This document shows, one piece after another, positions 6,632 through 16,289 of a DNA stretch of 44,828 nucleotides. The stretch spans positions 1 to 44,828 of the forward strand of contig JBCCHB010000141.1 in assembly GCA_039028975.1 (NCBI GenBank). The letters are read 5' to 3'. The number at the start of each line of letters is the position of its first letter. Within the stretch, counting starts at the first letter, position 1. The position numbers and the translations under genes are program-made. The notes beneath the pieces were generated by a model. The model was not told where the DNA came from, did no database searches, and saw only the letters and a list, made by a program, of their open reading frames with translations. This stretch comes from JAHBNG01 sp039028975. Its GTDB lineage: Bacteria > Chloroflexota > Anaerolineae > Caldilineales > Caldilineaceae.

Positions 6632-8680
6632 TTAATCAGATAGGCTGCCCGACCGTCTACAAAGCTCGATAAAGGCGGGTAAGTCCGCATATCGTTCTAA
6701 ACGAAGGCCAATGGCTCCGCCGCCTGGATGCACCTCCACAAATTCGGGACGAGGCGATAAGCCAAACCGCCTATAAAAAGCCAACCGCAAAAACTGCTTA
6801 ACTTCCTCTGGATCGGCGCAACGTTTGTCGACATGAACTTGGAAGTAGCCACCCTGTCCGGCCGCATTGATGCGGACGGCCACGACTTGATTCCCAAAGG
6901 CTTGTTTCAGCATAGCTTCTACTAAGTCGATAAGCGCTAGACCACGAAAGAAATTGGACCCCATTAAACGATGGAAGTGAGGTGGCTCGGTGTCAGTGAG
7001 TTCAGCGTCAGAAAGACCCTGATTAAAGTCAAAGGGGATAGCACCGTACCGCTCCAGCCAGCCATTCAATCGTTCTGGCCCGTTTCGCGCGTGTTCCCAA
7101 CGCTGCTCTGCCTCTAGCACTTTTCGGGTAGGGAGATTATCAGGTTCGATCTGAACCGAGCGATCCCCTCGTTGGGATAGCGTGACCATTTGAATCCATT
7201 CATCGGGATGATGAATCAGGTAGAAATTTTTGGCAACCTCTCCAAAAAGATAGGCCAGCATAGCACGTAGTGGCACCCCACATTCAGGTGATTCTGATCG
7301 TGGGAGAGTGCTCTGTCTATGCCAAGGATCCCGCCACCCTGTAAAGAGTGCTTCTACCGTCGCATCGGCCTGCTGAGAAGCTATTGATCTATCTGAATTA
7401 TGATGTTTACAATACTGGTCGATGAGCCAACCCTTTTGGTCATCGAGTTGTTGCCTGAGAAGATCCTTTTTAATGAACAACGGCGCTTGACGCAGGATAG
7501 AGCAGATCCAGCGGCTATTTTCTACTCCTAACTGACCAGCTTCGATTAATTCCGCTTCAATCTGCTGGAAAAAGCTTCTATTAATCGGTAAACGGGTCAA
7601 AATAGCGGCAAGCTCAGCTGCTTTGCCGGTGAGAGTCCGCATCTCACCCGCCGTGAGAGGCCCAGTCGGTGCTACAGTTGGTGCATAAGCGCCCCAAGAC
7701 CAGCGCCAAGCCTCGCTATCCCTCTCCACACTATAAGGAAAGAGGATTTGTATCTGTTCTGTGGGTACGGGATAGCGACCTAGAGTACGGTAGTTATCAC
7801 GAGGATTTGACGAGATGAGTGTGCCAATGCCTGCCTCCCCTTTCTGCTCTGTCGCCTGATCCAGGGAACCAGCGCGTACGCCCGTGCCATATTCTGATTG
7901 ACAAGCCAGATGGACAAGTTGGTCATTGTCCATGTCCAACTTGTAGAGGGCGTTGAGGGCATTGAGGGTAGCCACTGTTACCGCGGACGAGCTAGAGAAA
8001 CCACCTGGTGGGATTTCACCCGTGGAAAGAAGACGCAATCCTGCAAAGTTTTTTTCTCCAAGCCATCGATCAACCTTTTCACCAAGCAGACCATCCCGTA
8101 CGGTTCGCAGTGATGCAATGGCATTGCCCACTAATGCAAAGGGGCGTCGCATATTGTTGCTAATCCATCGAGAAGGGGGAGGCAGGGGCAGATTCTCTTG
8201 CCGCCGTTGGTTAAGTTCGGCATCGCTGAAGTAGCCCAACTCGAGCAGTAGAGACTCGCTCATGGCCGTGCCGAACTGTTCATATTGATAAAGGTCGACA
8301 ATTTCGGCGCTGGGCACCATTTTTTCATTAGCAGTTGAAAGCGAATTGACGCTCTCTCTGTACTCCAGATTTGATGGGTACAGGTGTAGCCGATGATCCT
8401 CGGCCGCTTGAACAATCAGGACAATCTGCTCGCTGCCAGATTCATCGGCCGCCCCGATAGGCATCTGCCAAGCCGGGCCAAAAAAACGTGCCATATCGGG
8501 GTGCATAAAGGCCAAACGCAGCCGTCCACCCGAGATACCAATCGCGACAGGTTGCTCTGGATCGAAAGCGATCTCTTCATCTTGAGCCATACGAACCAGT
8601 TCTGACAACTGGCGTACAATGGCGGCGACTTGACCTATTGGCCGATTTGCGAATAGGGAGTAAAGGTTGGGTTTGGCCAC
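6632..8680 (-). CDS. GHMP-family sugar kinase
   Basis: A 682-residue protein starting at a GTG that overlaps the upstream stop by one base (TAGTG). The ATP-binding GHMP motif appears as IPPGGFSSSSAVTVATLNAL (about residues 223-242), and the C-terminal GHMP motif as HPGGGAIGLRL near 655. SLDQATEQKGEAG resembles the galactokinase-type active-site segment. It is much longer than galactokinase (about 390 residues), with extra domains on both sides. The adjacent nucleotidyltransferase suggests a salvage pair: the kinase makes a sugar-1-phosphate and the partner turns it into an NDP-sugar. The sugar (galactose, fucose, heptose or other) cannot be decided from the sequence. Confidence 0.75.
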   Translation of the reverse strand: MAKPNLYSLFANRPIGQVAAIVRQLSELVRMAQDEEIAFDPEQPVAIGISGGRLRLAFMHPDMARFFGPAWQMPIGAADESGSEQIVLIVQAAEDHRLHLYPSNLEYRESVNSLSTANEKMVPSAEIVDLYQYEQFGTAMSESLLLELGYFSDAELNQRRQENLPLPPPSRWISNNMRRPFALVGNAIASLRTVRDGLLGEKVDRWLGEKNFAGLRLLSTGEIPPGGFSSSSAVTVATLNALNALYKLDMDNDQLVHLACQSEYGTGVRAGSLDQATEQKGEAGIGTLISSNPRDNYRTLGRYPVPTEQIQILFPYSVERDSEAWRWSWGAYAPTVAPTGPLTAGEMRTLTGKAAELAAILTRLPINRSFFQQIEAELIEAGQLGVENSRWICSILRQAPLFIKKDLLRQQLDDQKGWLIDQYCKHHNSDRSIASQQADATVEALFTGWRDPWHRQSTLPRSESPECGVPLRAMLAYLFGEVAKNFYLIHHPDEWIQMVTLSQRGDRSVQIEPDNLPTRKVLEAEQRWEHARNGPERLNGWLERYGAIPFDFNQGLSDAELTDTEPPHFHRLMGSNFFRGLALIDLVEAMLKQAFGNQVVAVRINAAGQGGYFQVHVDKRCADPEEVKQFLRLAFYRRFGLSPRPEFVEVHPGGGAIGLRLERYADLPAFIELCRRSGSLSD

Positions 8681-9657
8681 TATAGCGCCCTTTGTTCTTC
8701 CTGAAATTTTGCCAAGATACCCTCCAGCCGCGGCAAATCTTCTGCCCGGGTAACATCTGCACAGAGTAGAAAATACGCAGGATCTGCAGGTGTTGTTGTA
8801 AGCGAGCGAATCTCACCCTGCCTCGCCTTGATGTTGGCAATCATATCCGTGATGTAGTACTGCCTCTGAGCATTGTGATTTGTAATTGAGGATAAACTTC
8901 TATAGAGCGTCCGCGCTCGCAGCATATAGAGTGGGCAATTCCCTTCGGTGAGAGCCAGTTGTTGGTCCCGCGTCTTTGGGTCTTCCTCCGCCTCGATATC
9001 TTTCTGCTCCCGAATGTCAATGATTGTGCCATCTGAATCTCGGAGGATGCGACCTTTTCTGAGGTTGTAGGGGGGATTGTATTGGGCCGTTAGAATCGTC
9101 AGTTCTGCTTCCTTTGAACTGTCTGAGCACTTGTTAGCCTGGGTGTGTATCTCCAAAAGCTGCTGATAAATCATAGCGGGTACAATTCTATCTCCCATCG
9201 TGATGATCAAGAGCGGATTCGCTTCCAATAGCTGGGGAACACTTAAAGACTCAAACGCTGCAAATGCTGTTCCACCGGTTGGGTTTTTGGAACGAACGTA
9301 GATGTTATCCTCACCCAGCGCATGCACTACCTCTTGGTAGCGGTACCCTACCACACAGATCACTGGCAATGGACTAATCTGTCGGAAGGCGTCGATGGAG
9401 TGGCGAGCGAGTGGTTTCCCGTGTACAGGCTGAATACACTTGGGCTGGATCCCAAAGCGTGTACCTTTTCCCGCAGCCAGTAGAACAAGAACAGGTGCAT
9501 CGGTTGTAGATTGGCTATGTTGGGAGAAGTTAGATTGGTTTAGGAGATTGATCCCAGTGAGCGAAACAACATCACTAAGCGCAACTGATTTTGACCCTGA
9601 CTTTTGAATCAACTCAGAATCGGCAGGCGGTTCCATTCGCTCAGATTCTTGCTTCAT
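8680..9657 (-). CDS. Sugar-1-phosphate nucleotidyltransferase (GlmU/RfbA-like)
   Basis: A 325-residue protein. After about 53 unconserved residues comes the nucleotidyltransferase signature VLVLLAAGKGTRFGIQPKC, then PVHGKPLARHSIDAF and IITMGDRIVPAM, the metal- and base-binding strands of the fold. It probably joins an NTP to a sugar-1-phosphate made by the overlapping GHMP kinase. There is no left-handed beta-helix, so it is not a full GlmU. The ATG at 9657 has a GGGGGAG site 5 nt away. It is the first gene of a two-gene operon and is divergent from the secreted protein gene at 10024. Confidence 0.8.
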   Translation of the reverse strand: MKQESERMEPPADSELIQKSGSKSVALSDVVSLTGINLLNQSNFSQHSQSTTDAPVLVLLAAGKGTRFGIQPKCIQPVHGKPLARHSIDAFRQISPLPVICVVGYRYQEVVHALGEDNIYVRSKNPTGGTAFAAFESLSVPQLLEANPLLIITMGDRIVPAMIYQQLLEIHTQANKCSDSSKEAELTILTAQYNPPYNLRKGRILRDSDGTIIDIREQKDIEAEEDPKTRDQQLALTEGNCPLYMLRARTLYRSLSSITNHNAQRQYYITDMIANIKARQGEIRSLTTTPADPAYFLLCADVTRAEDLPRLEGILAKFQEEQRAL

Positions 9658-10023
9658 ACAAACTCCCCCATTTACAAAAATGTAATAGTAAACGAAACGT
9701 ACGAACTACTGAGTATACCAGCTTACCGAGTTTTTCCGAAAGAGCATTCAGGAATTCGGACAATTGTCTTGCGGCATTTGCTTTATGGTTGTTGTGGGAA
9801 TTATGGCGTAGGCAGAACCAATTGCCTAAAAACGTAGGAAAGTCGTTAGGTAAGTGTAAATGCAACAGTTGAATAACAACCTATTGAGCGTACAGTTGAA
9901 GAAGGAATAACAAGGTAAGCTGTAGATGCTCGGTCGCCATTCCTCGTTTTAGTACCCTTAGGCTCTTATAGTTTCAAACGTCGTCGAATTCTACGTTCAT
10001 TTATTGGTAAAGAAATTATACTA
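9658..10023. other. Divergent intergenic region
   Basis: These 366 bp separate divergently transcribed genes and must hold promoters for both, but no clear -35/-10 pair, operator or RNA was recognised. It is AT-rich with no supported coding frame. Confidence 0.4.
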
Positions 10024-11565
10024 ATGGTATCTATGATTAGAGGTTTGATGGTGCATAGATCTACTTGTCCTCCATGCGTTTGGCTTTCCCGATTCCCAAT
10101 ACATCGATTTATACTTGGAACAGGATTGGCGCTGATTGTAATATTCTGCGCGAACCTCCAAACGCTCTATGCACAAGATAACCCCATCCAGGGGAACCCC
10201 ATACTCAATAGCGCTCCTCACTATCCGGAGCAAGCTATCGATGCTGCAGAATTTGCATCCCCCCAACGCTACGGACTAGCGGTCAATTTGAGTGACAGGC
10301 AAGAATCTATGGCCTTTTACCAAGCTGTCTATTTGCCATCCAATGACATTCCTTCAGAGTGGGACGGCGACGTAGCCAACTGTGTGGCAGGTTCTACTTC
10401 TTCGGCATTTCGTCAAGCTGTTGTTCGTAGAATCAATTACTTCCGCGCCATGGCTGGTATCCCCGCCGACGTTGTCCTGTCTGAAGAGTATAATCGCAAA
10501 GCACAACTAGCCGCACTTATGATGAGCGCTAACGAGCAGCTCGATCACACCCCCCCTGATTCCTGGGATTGTTATACTGACGATGGGGCCGAAGCAGCGG
10601 GTAGTTCAAACCTCTATTTAGGCGTTAGTTCAGCAGAATCTATTGACGGCTACATTCGCGATCCGGGAGATTCCAACGCATATGTCGGGCACCGCACCTG
10701 GATTCTTTACCCCCAAATTCGAGCTATGGGAACCGGCGACATTCCCCGCACGGAGGAGAATCCTGAAGCCAATGCCCTCTGGGTCTTTGATAACCTTTGG
10801 GAACCACGCCCAGCTACCCGTGAAGAATTTGTGAGCTGGCCACCCCCTGGTTATGTTCCATACATGGTTGTCTATCCACGATGGTCTTTCTCCTTTCCGG
10901 ATGCAGACTTTTCCGAGGCTTCTGTCAGCGTCATGGCAGATGGCGTAGCCGTCCCGTTAGCAGTAGAGGCTGCCAGTGAGAGGGGGCGACGCAGTGTTTT
11001 GGTCTGGCGCATGAATGGGATGGGACACTGGGACCAGTGGGCTCAGCCTGCCCAAGATATGGCCTATAACGTGACAATCAGTAATGTGAAGATTGGCGAG
11101 CAGACAAGGACATTCGACTACCAGGTGATGCTCTTTGATCCTGATGTAGCTGGTGATGAGGAACCACCTGTGATGCTAAATCATGCCGTTGGCGCACCAG
11201 GAAGCTTTTTTACTGTAATCGGGCGTGACTTTGCACCAAATATTTCCCTGGAAGTCAATATCTCTCAGCGGGTCCATGCCACTATTCAAACAGACGATCA
11301 AGGGCGCTTTACAGTTGTATTGGATTCAGATGGGATTGGAAGGGGCACGCTTACGCTGTCGGTTACATCGTCAACATTAGGTGATGCCGTCAGAGGGGCC
11401 GCTGCGTCTTCTTTTACTTCTACGACCGCCTCTGGTGTAACCTATTTAACAATCGATCCTGCTGCCCCCAGACGGGTTCAGGAAATTCCCGCCAATAGCC
11501 CACCACCCTTCATGTTGATGGTTGAGCAGGAGTATGTCTATCTTCCATTCATTCCGCGTGAATAG
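10024..11565 (+). CDS. Secreted CAP/SCP-like domain protein
   Basis: A 513-residue protein. A signal peptide is visible (basic N-terminus, hydrophobic FILGTGLALIVIF, likely cleavage after LYAQ near residue 51). Residues about 125-260 resemble a CAP/SCP domain: VVRRINYFRAMAGIP, LSEEYNRKAQLAALMMSAN, a HTPP segment and VGHRTWILYPQ. A beta-rich C-terminal part ends in YVYLPFIPRE, a motif seen at the C-terminus of many exported Chloroflexota proteins. The start is uncertain: no good ribosome site precedes 10024, and internal ATGs at 10033 and 10048 also keep the signal peptide. The gene converges tightly (4 nt) with the solute-binding lipoprotein gene. Function unknown; CAP domains in bacteria are surface or extracellular. 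Confidence 0.65.
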   Translation: MVSMIRGLMVHRSTCPPCVWLSRFPIHRFILGTGLALIVIFCANLQTLYAQDNPIQGNPILNSAPHYPEQAIDAAEFASPQRYGLAVNLSDRQESMAFYQAVYLPSNDIPSEWDGDVANCVAGSTSSAFRQAVVRRINYFRAMAGIPADVVLSEEYNRKAQLAALMMSANEQLDHTPPDSWDCYTDDGAEAAGSSNLYLGVSSAESIDGYIRDPGDSNAYVGHRTWILYPQIRAMGTGDIPRTEENPEANALWVFDNLWEPRPATREEFVSWPPPGYVPYMVVYPRWSFSFPDADFSEASVSVMADGVAVPLAVEAASERGRRSVLVWRMNGMGHWDQWAQPAQDMAYNVTISNVKIGEQTRTFDYQVMLFDPDVAGDEEPPVMLNHAVGAPGSFFTVIGRDFAPNISLEVNISQRVHATIQTDDQGRFTVVLDSDGIGRGTLTLSVTSSTLGDAVRGAAASSFTSTTASGVTYLTIDPAAPRRVQEIPANSPPPFMLMVEQEYVYLPFIPRE

Positions 11566-11569
11566 ATCT

Positions 11570-12907
11570 CTATTGAGTCCCGAACGCCCCATCCGTCAGT
11601 GCAGTTAACCGTGCCTCTTCAAGCGTCCCTAAAATTTCATCAATATCGAGCTCAACCCTATCGCTCGTTATTCCACGCAAGAACTTGCTGACCCCGCTCT
11701 CTAGCTTAACCCGCATCTCTACTGGCGTTCCCCAAAAGATCGGCAAAGATAGCCCATCAGCAGCCTGTATAATCTGTGCCCCATCTTGAACCTCAGTTGG
11801 TAGGGAATCAAAGTCCGATTGGATAGGCACAAACATATCTTCACTACCCACACCCTGAGCCACGACCTCCTGGATCTCTGGCGATACAATAAATTTCATG
11901 TACTCTATGGCTTCTAATCGATTAGGGGCATTGGCAGAGACTATTAGGCCACCTGTGGCAACCAGCTCCCCTGTGGGAATTTCCGGGTTGATAATGGGAA
12001 AACGGAAGAATCCCAATTCATTGCGGAATACAAGAGGAAAGTCCGCCAAATTATCTGGTGATGTGAGTGCCATTACGGCTTTGTGACGTGTAATGGGTGA
12101 TTTGCTATCCCCTCGTATGATAGATCCCAGCATGTCCATGTTACTGCGTACACTCCCATTTTGGATAAAGTACCCCTGATCAAAGAGAAATTGCCATGTG
12201 GCAAGGGCATTGCGAACCCGCTCATCCGTAAACGAAATTTCACCGTTGGTTAACATGCGATGAAATTCAGGGCCATTAAGCCGCAGATTAATATAGTCAA
12301 ACCAGAAGGCAGCATTCCACTCCCAGCCCATTGGAAGCGCAAAGGGCGTTTCACCATTGAGCACAAGGGTTTCGGCAATCTGCATCAGATCATCCCACGA
12401 ATCTGGTGGAGTTAGCCCATATTGTTGAAAGACCGCTCGGTTGTAATAGACTGCAAACCAGCCATACCCGGTCGGTAGAAAATAATGCTTACCACCCCGC
12501 TGGGTCAAAACCTGAAGCTCAGGTGGATAGGTGTCGCTAAGAGTCGTCTCCTCCCAGATGCCGGTGATGTCCGCAACTAGGTTGTCATCAATGACCGAAA
12601 AGAGCCAATCTGCTGGTCCAATCGTTAATAGGTCTGGTGGCTCCTCGCCCTCCAGATAGGTTCGTGGCCACGCACCCCAGGCTTCGTTCTTGAGCGTGAT
12701 TGTGGGGTTGCTCTCTTCATATCTGCGAGCCACTTCGTCCGCAATTGGTGAACGGTTGTTATCAGCGATGATACGTAATTCGATTTCTGGCTTGGCAGCA
12801 GGAGCTTCTGGCTCATCTGGACCGCAACCCATTAGCACCAGAGCGACTAGAAAGGCCATTGAAAACAGAGTAGCACGAGGTAGTGGGATGAATCCTTGCA
12901 TCATCAT
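11570..12907 (-). CDS. ABC transporter sugar-binding lipoprotein
   Basis: An extracellular solute-binding protein family 1-like protein. The lipobox (ALVLMGC, then GPDEPEAPAAKPE) predicts lipid anchoring. ELRIIADNNRSPIADEVARR, YGWFAVYYNRAVFQQYGL and PDSWDDLMQIAETL are typical of carbohydrate-binding proteins, and EAIEYMKFIVSPEIQEVVAQ lies near the end. I place the start at an ATGATGATG cluster (12907-12899) because that puts the lipobox 25-28 residues in. The frame remains open to an ATG at 13018 with a good GAGAGG site, which would add 37 residues and a second hydrophobic stretch; this is a real alternative. No permease or ATPase gene is adjacent. Confidence 0.8.
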   Translation of the reverse strand: MMMQGFIPLPRATLFSMAFLVALVLMGCGPDEPEAPAAKPEIELRIIADNNRSPIADEVARRYEESNPTITLKNEAWGAWPRTYLEGEEPPDLLTIGPADWLFSVIDDNLVADITGIWEETTLSDTYPPELQVLTQRGGKHYFLPTGYGWFAVYYNRAVFQQYGLTPPDSWDDLMQIAETLVLNGETPFALPMGWEWNAAFWFDYINLRLNGPEFHRMLTNGEISFTDERVRNALATWQFLFDQGYFIQNGSVRSNMDMLGSIIRGDSKSPITRHKAVMALTSPDNLADFPLVFRNELGFFRFPIINPEIPTGELVATGGLIVSANAPNRLEAIEYMKFIVSPEIQEVVAQGVGSEDMFVPIQSDFDSLPTEVQDGAQIIQAADGLSLPIFWGTPVEMRVKLESGVSKFLRGITSDRVELDIDEILGTLEEARLTALTDGAFGTQ

Positions 12908-13125
12908 TCCCTTACAGATTTTATTTGTTGGCCAAATGTGGAACCGAATCGTGGCGGAAAGCACTACAAGCATTGCTATGATTTTGGAGCGAATAAACGA
13001 ACGGAATTTGGGGGGCATTATTTTTCCTCTCTTGTCTTTTCAATACCTAAGTAGGCTCTGTTTGAAATCAGTAGTTTGATAATTTAGGTAGAGGCAAGGA
13101 AAACGACTGTTTCAATTCAACCGCG

Positions 13126-13806
13126 CTATACGTCCACACTTTGTGAATCGACGAACAACCATAGACAGACACCCAGCGCGCAAAACGCGCCCAACATCTG
13201 CGCAAGCACAAAAAAAGGCATATCGACCAGACGAATCCCGGCGAAGGTGTCCGAGAAACTTCGAGCAATGGTCACAGCTGGATTGGCAAAAGATGTTGAA
13301 GCTGTAAACCAGTAAGCCGCTGTAATGTAGAGACCGACTGCCATGGCTACTGCATCTTCTTTCACCTTTATTGTCGCCAGGATTGTAAAGAGCAGGCCAA
13401 ATGTGGCTACCCACTCGGCAAACCACTGGGCTGGTCCCGCCCGCATCTTGGTGGACATTTGAAAGAATACTTCTTCAAACATCAGGTGCGCGGTCCATAC
13501 ACCAACCAGCCCAGCCGCAATCTGAATGACTATGTACCAAATACCATCCTTCAGAGAAAGTTCACGTTTTGCCATAAAGACAGCCGTTACCGCTGGATTG
13601 AAATGAGCACCTGAAATGGGACCTAACATGGTAATCAATACAACCAGGATGGCACCTGTGGGGATGGTATTACCCAGTAAGGCAATCGCTACGTTCCCAT
13701 CTGCCAATTGTTCGGCCATAATGCCAGAACCGACTACCGTCGCAAGTAGGAAGGCAGTGCCAATGAATTCAGCCGTAAGAGTGCGAGGTAGATTGTGAGT
13801 AGGCAT
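13126..13806 (-). CDS. Aquaporin (MIP family), AqpS-like
   Basis: A 226-residue membrane protein with both MIP half-helix motifs: SGAHFNPAVTAVF (NPA at about 70-72) and SFANPAVTIARSFSDTFAGI (NPA at about 175-177). The second motif, NPAVTIARS, fits the AqpS-like bacterial branch often found beside arsenic genes, but no ars gene is present here. About six transmembrane helices are apparent. It begins 6 nt downstream of cydB, so it is almost certainly cotranscribed with the bd oxidase. Substrate unknown: water, H2O2, glycerol or metalloid are possible. Confidence 0.85.
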   Translation of the reverse strand: MPTHNLPRTLTAEFIGTAFLLATVVGSGIMAEQLADGNVAIALLGNTIPTGAILVVLITMLGPISGAHFNPAVTAVFMAKRELSLKDGIWYIVIQIAAGLVGVWTAHLMFEEVFFQMSTKMRAGPAQWFAEWVATFGLLFTILATIKVKEDAVAMAVGLYITAAYWFTASTSFANPAVTIARSFSDTFAGIRLVDMPFFVLAQMLGAFCALGVCLWLFVDSQSVDV

Positions 13807-13812
13807 AGTTGT

Positions 13813-14817
13813 CTATCGCGCAGGTCGCTTAAAAATATAGAACAGATAGGCCAATGATGGCAAAAGTATGACCGCCCCGCACGCAAGTACGATGGTTACC
13901 AAACGCAGGGTAACCATGGGCGCGGCTGTTGACTGAATTGTTAGATCAGGCAGAACCAGGGCCGGGAATTGGGCCAGTGCCCAACCTGACAAGATCAAGG
14001 TTACCTGGAGGATTGCTGCGACTCTTGCTAGCCGGTAGTGACCTCCCCACAGCCCAATCAGCGCTGTTACCGCTGCGACACTCGTTGCGACCAGAAGCCA
14101 CGGCGCCCACCACTCTATTAACTTGGCAAAGAGTATTGGGGCATCTCGCCCAGCCAAAAAGAAGACAAGCGCAGCGGCAGGGCCGAGTGAAAGCCCAGAG
14201 AGAATGGCTCGCAGCCGGAAATCGTTTTGTAGTAGAGCGTCTCCATCAGTTTCTACCGTCATATAAACCGCCGCTAGGAAAGCAAACAGTCCCTGGGCAA
14301 AAAGGCCACAGGCAAAGGCAAAACTCGTTGTCCACCCGGCAAAAAAGCCCGAAATCACAACTCCATCTTCGACACGAATATGCCCGCTGGCCAACCCACC
14401 CAGCGTGATGCCAAGAAAGAGGGGGGTGAGAAAACTAGAAATGCTAAACCACGTACTCCAACGCCGATGGGTTGCATCATCCTGGGCATCATATTTGCGA
14501 AAGACAAAGGCCGAACCTCGCAACACAATTCCAATTAATACCGCTGTGATGGGAATGTGCAACCCTGTCATGATAGCGGCAAAGGCGGGTGGAAAGCAAC
14601 TAAAGAGCAAGACGATTACTAGAATAACCCAAACGTGATTGGCTTCCCAAACAGGTCCAATTGCGTCGGCTATGGCTTCCCGCTGTTGGCGCGCACGTGG
14701 ACCTGTCGCCAACATATCCCACATGCCGCCGCCAAAATCAGCACCAGCCAACAGGGCATAGAGGATTAACGCGATGACCATGATCGCGGCAATGAGTTGA
14801 TCGTAGGGAATGAACAT
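13813..14817 (-). CDS. cydB: Cytochrome bd oxidase subunit II
   Basis: A 334-residue, highly hydrophobic protein with the CydB N-terminus (ALLAGADFGGGMWDML, GPVWEANHVWVILVIVLLFS, FPPAFAA) and eight to nine predicted helices. It forms the cytoplasmic-membrane quinol oxidase with CydA, reducing O2 at high affinity. It is separated from cydA by 131 nt containing a palindromic repeat, and is followed closely by an aquaporin gene. No cydC/cydD assembly genes or cydX were seen. Confidence 0.92.
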   Translation of the reverse strand: MFIPYDQLIAAIMVIALILYALLAGADFGGGMWDMLATGPRARQQREAIADAIGPVWEANHVWVILVIVLLFSCFPPAFAAIMTGLHIPITAVLIGIVLRGSAFVFRKYDAQDDATHRRWSTWFSISSFLTPLFLGITLGGLASGHIRVEDGVVISGFFAGWTTSFAFACGLFAQGLFAFLAAVYMTVETDGDALLQNDFRLRAILSGLSLGPAAALVFFLAGRDAPILFAKLIEWWAPWLLVATSVAAVTALIGLWGGHYRLARVAAILQVTLILSGWALAQFPALVLPDLTIQSTAAPMVTLRLVTIVLACGAVILLPSLAYLFYIFKRPAR

Positions 14818-14859
14818 GTTTCTAATAATTGGTTGTTGAATTGTTGAATTATTGGATTG

Positions 14860-14943
14860 TATAGATATCCAGAAAAAGATTTTCCAGTTGTCCCCTGAGC
14901 TTGTCGAAGGGCGGCTGGAAAATCTTTTTCTTAAAGACTATAG
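14860..14943. mobile_element. 84-bp palindromic repeat, copy A (between cydA and cydB)
   Basis: Outer arms AGAAAAAGATTTTCCA and TGGAAAATCTTTTTCT enclose CCCCTGAGCTTGTCGAAGGG. The reverse complement matches 41609-41692 at 83 of 84 positions. The inner CCTTCGACAAGCTCAGG motif occurs in REP-like repeats of many bacteria. The near identity and defined ends suggest a recently mobile non-autonomous element. It sits inside the cyd operon and could form a hairpin in the transcript. Confidence 0.85.
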
Positions 14944-14948
14944 AATTG

Positions 14949-16289
14949 CTAATTGTAGCCGGTTCGTGAGGCGGATGAGGTTTCTTCCCTTGGGGTTTCA
15001 GTTTCCAAGAATTGCCGTTTCAGTAAGAAGACCAACACGATTGATAGAAAGATGTAGAGTAGCGTGAAGGTTGTAAAGGGAACCACCAGCCCTGGCATGG
15101 GCGTCACAGCATCTTCCGTCCGCATAAAGCCATAGATGATCCATGGCTGACGACCTACTTCCGTTACAATCCAACCCGTTTCTACAGCAATAAAACCTAG
15201 CGGACCCGCAACAACCAAGCCTCGCAACAGCCACTTGTTATCGGGCAAGGTCCGCTTGCGCCACCAAAGCCAAGTCGCCCACCCAGCCAATCCCAACATA
15301 ATCATGCCGCAGCCTACCATAATATCAAAAGCCCAATGGACAATGTTGGAGTTGGGCCATTCATCCCGAGGAATCTCTTCCAACCCTGTGACCTCTGCAA
15401 ATGGATCACCGTGGGCCAGAAAACTTAACAGATAAGGGATCGCAATCGCGTAATCGACGCGCATTTCCTCATCGTTGGCAATACCGCCCAAGATGATGGG
15501 TGCGCCAGCCTCTGTATGATAGTGGCTCTCCATGGCCGCAAATTTCGCAGGCTGTAGTTCTGCCACCCGTTTGGCGCTATGATCACCTGAAACAATTTGA
15601 AGCGGTATGCTGACGCACGCCATAATCAGGGCAATGCCCAGTGCTCGTCGATGAAACTGATTTGAACGATCTTTAAGTACAAAGTAAGCATGGACTGCGG
15701 CCACAGCAAAGCCTGTCGCTACATATGCCGCCAGCGTCATGTGGGTCACCTGATGGAAGCTGGCAGGGTTGAGCATAGCCGCGATCGGATCAATGTCGGT
15801 TACTTCACCATTGACTATTGTAAAGCCGGTGGGCGCGTTCATCCATGCATTGGCTGTTACCACAAAAATACCCGAAAGAGCACCCGATATGGCTACCATT
15901 ATACCTGAAAGCAAGTGCGCAACCGGAGGAACCCGATTCCAGCCGTAGAGGTAGATACCCAGGAAAATTGCCTCAGTAAAAAAGGCGAACCCCTCCAGCG
16001 AGAAAGGCATTCCAATGATGGCCCCAGCATACTCCATAAAACCAGGCCAAAGCAGCCCCAGTTCAAAAGAGAGGACCGTTCCTGAGACGGCACCCACAGC
16101 AAAAAGAATGGCCGTGCCTTTGGCCCATCGTTTACTCAATTCTAAATAAAGTGGATTTTTTGTTCGAAGGTAGATGCCCTCGGAGATTGCCATAAGGGCG
16201 GGCATGCCAATACCAAGGACTGCGAAGATAATATGAAAGGCCAAAGACATGGCCATCTGCGAGCGGGCAAAGAGAAAATCACTCATCAT
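14949..16289 (-). CDS. cydA: Cytochrome bd oxidase subunit I
   Basis: A 446-residue subunit with about nine transmembrane helices. The N-terminal FARSQMAMSLAFHIIFAVLG carries the periplasmic-side haem ligand His (about 19). SFHQVTHMTLAAYVATGF and VAAVHAYF follow, and GRQPWIIYGFMRTEDAVTP is the conserved region after the Q-loop. The length fits the short Q-loop form rather than the longer E. coli type. It oxidises quinol and binds haems b558, b595 and d. Start ATG at 16289 with an AAGGAG site. It heads the cydA-cydB-aquaporin operon. Confidence 0.93.
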   Translation of the reverse strand: MMSDFLFARSQMAMSLAFHIIFAVLGIGMPALMAISEGIYLRTKNPLYLELSKRWAKGTAILFAVGAVSGTVLSFELGLLWPGFMEYAGAIIGMPFSLEGFAFFTEAIFLGIYLYGWNRVPPVAHLLSGIMVAISGALSGIFVVTANAWMNAPTGFTIVNGEVTDIDPIAAMLNPASFHQVTHMTLAAYVATGFAVAAVHAYFVLKDRSNQFHRRALGIALIMACVSIPLQIVSGDHSAKRVAELQPAKFAAMESHYHTEAGAPIILGGIANDEEMRVDYAIAIPYLLSFLAHGDPFAEVTGLEEIPRDEWPNSNIVHWAFDIMVGCGMIMLGLAGWATWLWWRKRTLPDNKWLLRGLVVAGPLGFIAVETGWIVTEVGRQPWIIYGFMRTEDAVTPMPGLVVPFTTFTLLYIFLSIVLVFLLKRQFLETETPREETSSASRTGYN

